Of a DNA stretch of 6,334 bases, positions 5,352 to 6,334 are shown in pieces. Both the position numbers and the translations under genes were made by a program. This DNA is from Candidatus Aenigmatarchaeota archaeon. GTDB taxonomy: Archaea; Aenigmatarchaeota; Aenigmatarchaeia; QMZP01. The DNA lies in assembly GCA_020343575.1 (NCBI GenBank), contig CP070801.1, positions 748,727 to 755,060 of the forward strand, written 5' to 3'. Positions within the stretch are counted from its first letter, which is position 1, and each line of letters begins with the position of its first letter. The notes beneath the pieces were generated by a model. The model searched no databases. It was not told where the DNA came from and saw nothing but the letters and a program-made list of their open reading frames with translations.

Positions 5352-5804
5352 TCACTTCTTCTTTTTAGCCCTCTTCTCTGGCTTCTTTGTTTTCTTTTCC
5401 TTAGCCTTCTTCTTTTCCGTTTTTTTCACTTTCTTCGGTTTCTTCTCTACTTTCTTGGGCTTTTCTTTCTTCTCTTTCTTCACCTTTTTTTCAACCTTCT
5501 TCTCTTTTGGTTTTTCTGGTTCAACCTTCTTAGCTTTCTTGGGCTTTTCAAAACCAAGTCTTTCAGAGACACTGTCTACCTTATATGCCTTCAATACCTC
5601 GGCATCGGATGCGTCGCTCTTTATCTTTATCTTCTCTGTTAGAGGTTCCAGGTGATTGATGTTACATCTCCTCCTCTTGACACGTGTAAGGGATTTCGGT
5701 CCCGTAACCATTACGAAATTTTCGTCCATCTTTTTGACAATGACGCAGTACTTACCAGCTTCCCTTCCAGCCGTCTTAAGGCAGATTCTTCCAACCTCAA
5801 ACAT
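5352..5804 (-). CDS. rpl14e: 50S ribosomal protein eL14 (L14e) with lysine-rich C-terminal extension
   Basis: This 150-residue protein has a normal archaeal eL14 core at residues 1 to about 75. It is marked by VGRICLKTAGREAGKYC (4-20), a KOW-like beta barrel with MVTGPKSLTRVKRRRCNINHLEP (32-54), and SDASDAEVLKAY (63-74). Archaeal eL14 usually ends near here. This one continues through a short linker (76-86) into about 64 residues made almost wholly of Lys, Glu, Val, Pro and Ala in KPKKxEKK-like units. The tail is predicted to be disordered and strongly basic, suited to rRNA contact or charge-based interactions. The gene follows eL34 with 4 intergenic bases, so the pair is co-transcribed. The core identification is secure; the tail's function is unknown. 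Confidence 0.95.
   Translation of the reverse strand: MFEVGRICLKTAGREAGKYCVIVKKMDENFVMVTGPKSLTRVKRRRCNINHLEPLTEKIKIKSDASDAEVLKAYKVDSVSERLGFEKPKKAKKVEPEKPKEKKVEKKVKKEKKEKPKKVEKKPKKVKKTEKKKAKEKKTKKPEKRAKKKK
5355..5546 (-). repeat. Low-complexity lysine-rich coding repeat in eL14
   Basis: Residues 87-150 of eL14 are degenerate repeats of short units such as KPKK, VEKK and KEKK, read from AAG/AAA/GAA codons. On the plus strand the same bases are a nearly pure T/C tract. Such tracts are prone to length change by slippage, so copy number may vary between strains. Confidence 0.75.
5362..5491 (+). terminator. T-rich tracts likely to terminate the aEF-1beta transcript
   Basis: Runs of T5 at 5362-5366, T7 at 5420-5426 and T7 at 5485-5491 lie downstream of the aEF-1beta stop on its coding strand, inside the antisense of the eL14 lysine tail. 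Archaeal RNA polymerase terminates intrinsically at oligo-T on the non-template strand without needing a hairpin. The role is inferred from composition and position. Confidence 0.4.
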
Positions 5805-5808
5805 TTCT

Positions 5809-5815
5809 TCACCTC
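5809..5815 (-). promoter_or_regulatory. Shine-Dalgarno motif GAGGTGA for eL14, overlapping the eL34 stop
   Basis: Read leftward, GAGGTGA is a near-full match to the archaeal consensus and ends 4 bases before the eL14 ATG. Its last three bases are the TGA stop codon of eL34, so the two cistrons are tightly coupled and the eL14 start is secure. Confidence 0.85.
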
Positions 5816-6072
5816 AGGTTCTCCTTTACCTTTTCCCTTGCGCATCTTGAGCAAAGGTTTCCCCCATAGGGTCTTGACGGGGTTTTCTTGCTCTTGGAGA
5901 TTTTCTTAATTATGGAAGGACTCTTCCTCGGAACTCCATGCAGTTTCCTTCCACAGACTGCGCACTTTGCGGGGGAAGGCTTTCTTTTCAGATAGTGGAT
6001 TATAAATCCGCCTCCTGGAAGCCTTTTCTTCACCCTTCTCAAGGTTCTTGACCTTAGTGCTGGTCTTGGCAT
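5809..6072 (-). CDS. rpl34e: 50S ribosomal protein eL34 (L34e)
   Basis: This 87-residue protein is a complete archaeal eL34, a large-subunit protein with a zinc knuckle. It begins MPRPALRSRTLRRVKKRLPGG, the family's hallmark N-terminus with the conserved RSRT..R...R.PGG pattern. HYLKRKPSPAKCAVCGRKLHG follows at 26-46. The zinc ligands are the CxxC pairs C37/C40 and C74/C77, the second in GGNLCSRCAREK (70-81). Length and residue order are normal. The start is supported by a short GTGAT motif at 6076-6080 and a strong TATA box at 6103-6110. It is the first gene of the eL34-eL14 unit and lies downstream of the Nre gene in the same direction. Confidence 0.97.
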   Translation of the reverse strand: MPRPALRSRTLRRVKKRLPGGGFIIHYLKRKPSPAKCAVCGRKLHGVPRKSPSIIKKISKSKKTPSRPYGGNLCSRCAREKVKENLR

Positions 6073-6102
6073 GTTATCACTAATTATGATTTCCGTTTTT
6101 GG

Positions 6103-6110
6103 TATTTAAA
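6103..6110 (-). promoter_or_regulatory. TATA box of the eL34-eL14 operon
   Basis: Read leftward, TTTAAATA is centred about 34 bases before the eL34 ATG. With the usual 25-base spacing, transcription would start near 6080, leaving a leader of about 8 bases with a GTGAT ribosome-binding motif (6076-6080). It lies just past the end of the Nre reading frame. Confidence 0.65.
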
Positions 6111-6120
6111 GCTTAGCCGT

Positions 6121-6334
6121 TCAAAAATCCGACAACCGCCTTTGCTTTAGTATCTTGCTCATATCTATGTAATCGTTTATTGAGAGCCTCAGTTTTTAAT
6201 CGATATGTTTCAGGGCCTCCCCCAGGGTTTTGAAAACCTCTGGTATTCCCTTGAAAGCATTCCTAGCATTTTCTCTAACCTGCCAAACTCCTAGAGGAAC
6301 TGTGTAGCCCTCGTATATCTCCCTGAACACCACG
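6121..6334 (-). pseudogene. Nre-family DNA repair protein, C-terminal end, interrupted by an in-frame TAA
   Basis: Read leftward from the window edge, 45 codons encode the conserved end of an archaeal Nre protein, including VPLGVWQVRENARNAF and EVFKTLGEALKHID. A TAA at 6196-6198 then stops the frame. The same frame continues for 24 more codons to a TGA at 6121-6123, and this tail ends SKILKQRRLSDF, a good archaeal PCNA-interacting (PIP) motif QxxLxxF. Nre proteins are known to take part in DNA damage tolerance and to bind PCNA through exactly such a C-terminal motif. The tail is thus the expected natural C-terminus, cut off by one stop. The stop may be a sequencing error, a recent nonsense mutation or a programmed site. 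Only the C-terminal region is visible, so 'pseudogene' is provisional; a shortened but functional protein lacking the PIP box is possible. Confidence 0.8.

Noticed and set aside
5455..5909. Phe/Ser-rich rightward frames opposite eL14 and eL34
   Set aside because: They are the antisense of lysine-rich codons (AAG/AAA read as CTT/TTT), which automatically gives Phe/Leu/Ser-rich frames without stops.
6121..6162. Short separate gene beginning at ATG 6160-6162 in the Nre tail
   Set aside because: It would encode only 13 residues, and its sequence is the PIP box expected at the Nre C-terminus, so it is better read as the gene's end.
6196..6198. Stop codon recoding (selenocysteine or pyrrolysine) in the Nre gene
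   Set aside because: The codon is TAA, not TGA or TAG, and TAA is the regular stop of several other genes here. No SECIS-like structure was recognised nearby.
1..6334. CRISPR arrays, insertion sequences, tRNA or rRNA genes
   Set aside because: No regularly spaced direct repeats, transposase motifs, terminal inverted repeats or tRNA-like cloverleaf sequences were found on either strand by eye.

Overview
The window is archaeal. It carries ribosomal proteins of the archaeal/eukaryotic type (eL14 and eL34), an archaeal elongation factor 1-beta, a four-CxxC zinc ribbon protein of the kind linked to archaeal translation, and the C-terminal end of an archaeal Nre DNA-repair protein with a PCNA-binding motif. 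AT-rich TATA-like boxes lie close to several starts, and Shine-Dalgarno motifs precede others. The lineage cannot be fixed from this sequence; a euryarchaeal or DPANN-type genome is plausible but is a guess. Gene density is very high, and no stretch of 300 bases lacks a gene.

The left two thirds (1-4857) is a membrane and cell-envelope block. A rhomboid protease gene, cut by the window edge, runs leftward from 471. Diverging from it across a 57-bp AT-rich promoter region is a rightward series: a MacB/FtsX-type ABC permease, its LolD/MacB-type ATPase, a secreted membrane-anchored protein with CARDB/NEW3-like beta domains, a small M50 (site-2 protease-like) metalloprotease, and a second, complete rhomboid protease. 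The permease and ATPase clearly form one transporter. The CARDB-like protein is probably its extracytoplasmic partner. The intramembrane proteases may share the membrane context or simply be neighbours.

The right third (4858-6334) is an information-processing block. A zinc ribbon protein and aEF-1beta run rightward. They meet, with no intergenic bases, the leftward pair eL34-eL14. The eL14 has an unusual lysine-rich tail of about 64 residues, and its antisense strand supplies T-rich tracts just downstream of the aEF-1beta stop. Upstream of eL34, in the same leftward direction, is the end of an Nre gene.

The most striking observation is in that Nre gene. An in-frame TAA at 6196-6198 separates the conserved body from a still well-preserved 24-codon tail ending in a PCNA-interacting (PIP) box. 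I found no CRISPR array, insertion sequence, tRNA or rRNA. No wholly new system is evident. The protease/transporter/CARDB cluster is the best candidate for an under-described functional module.
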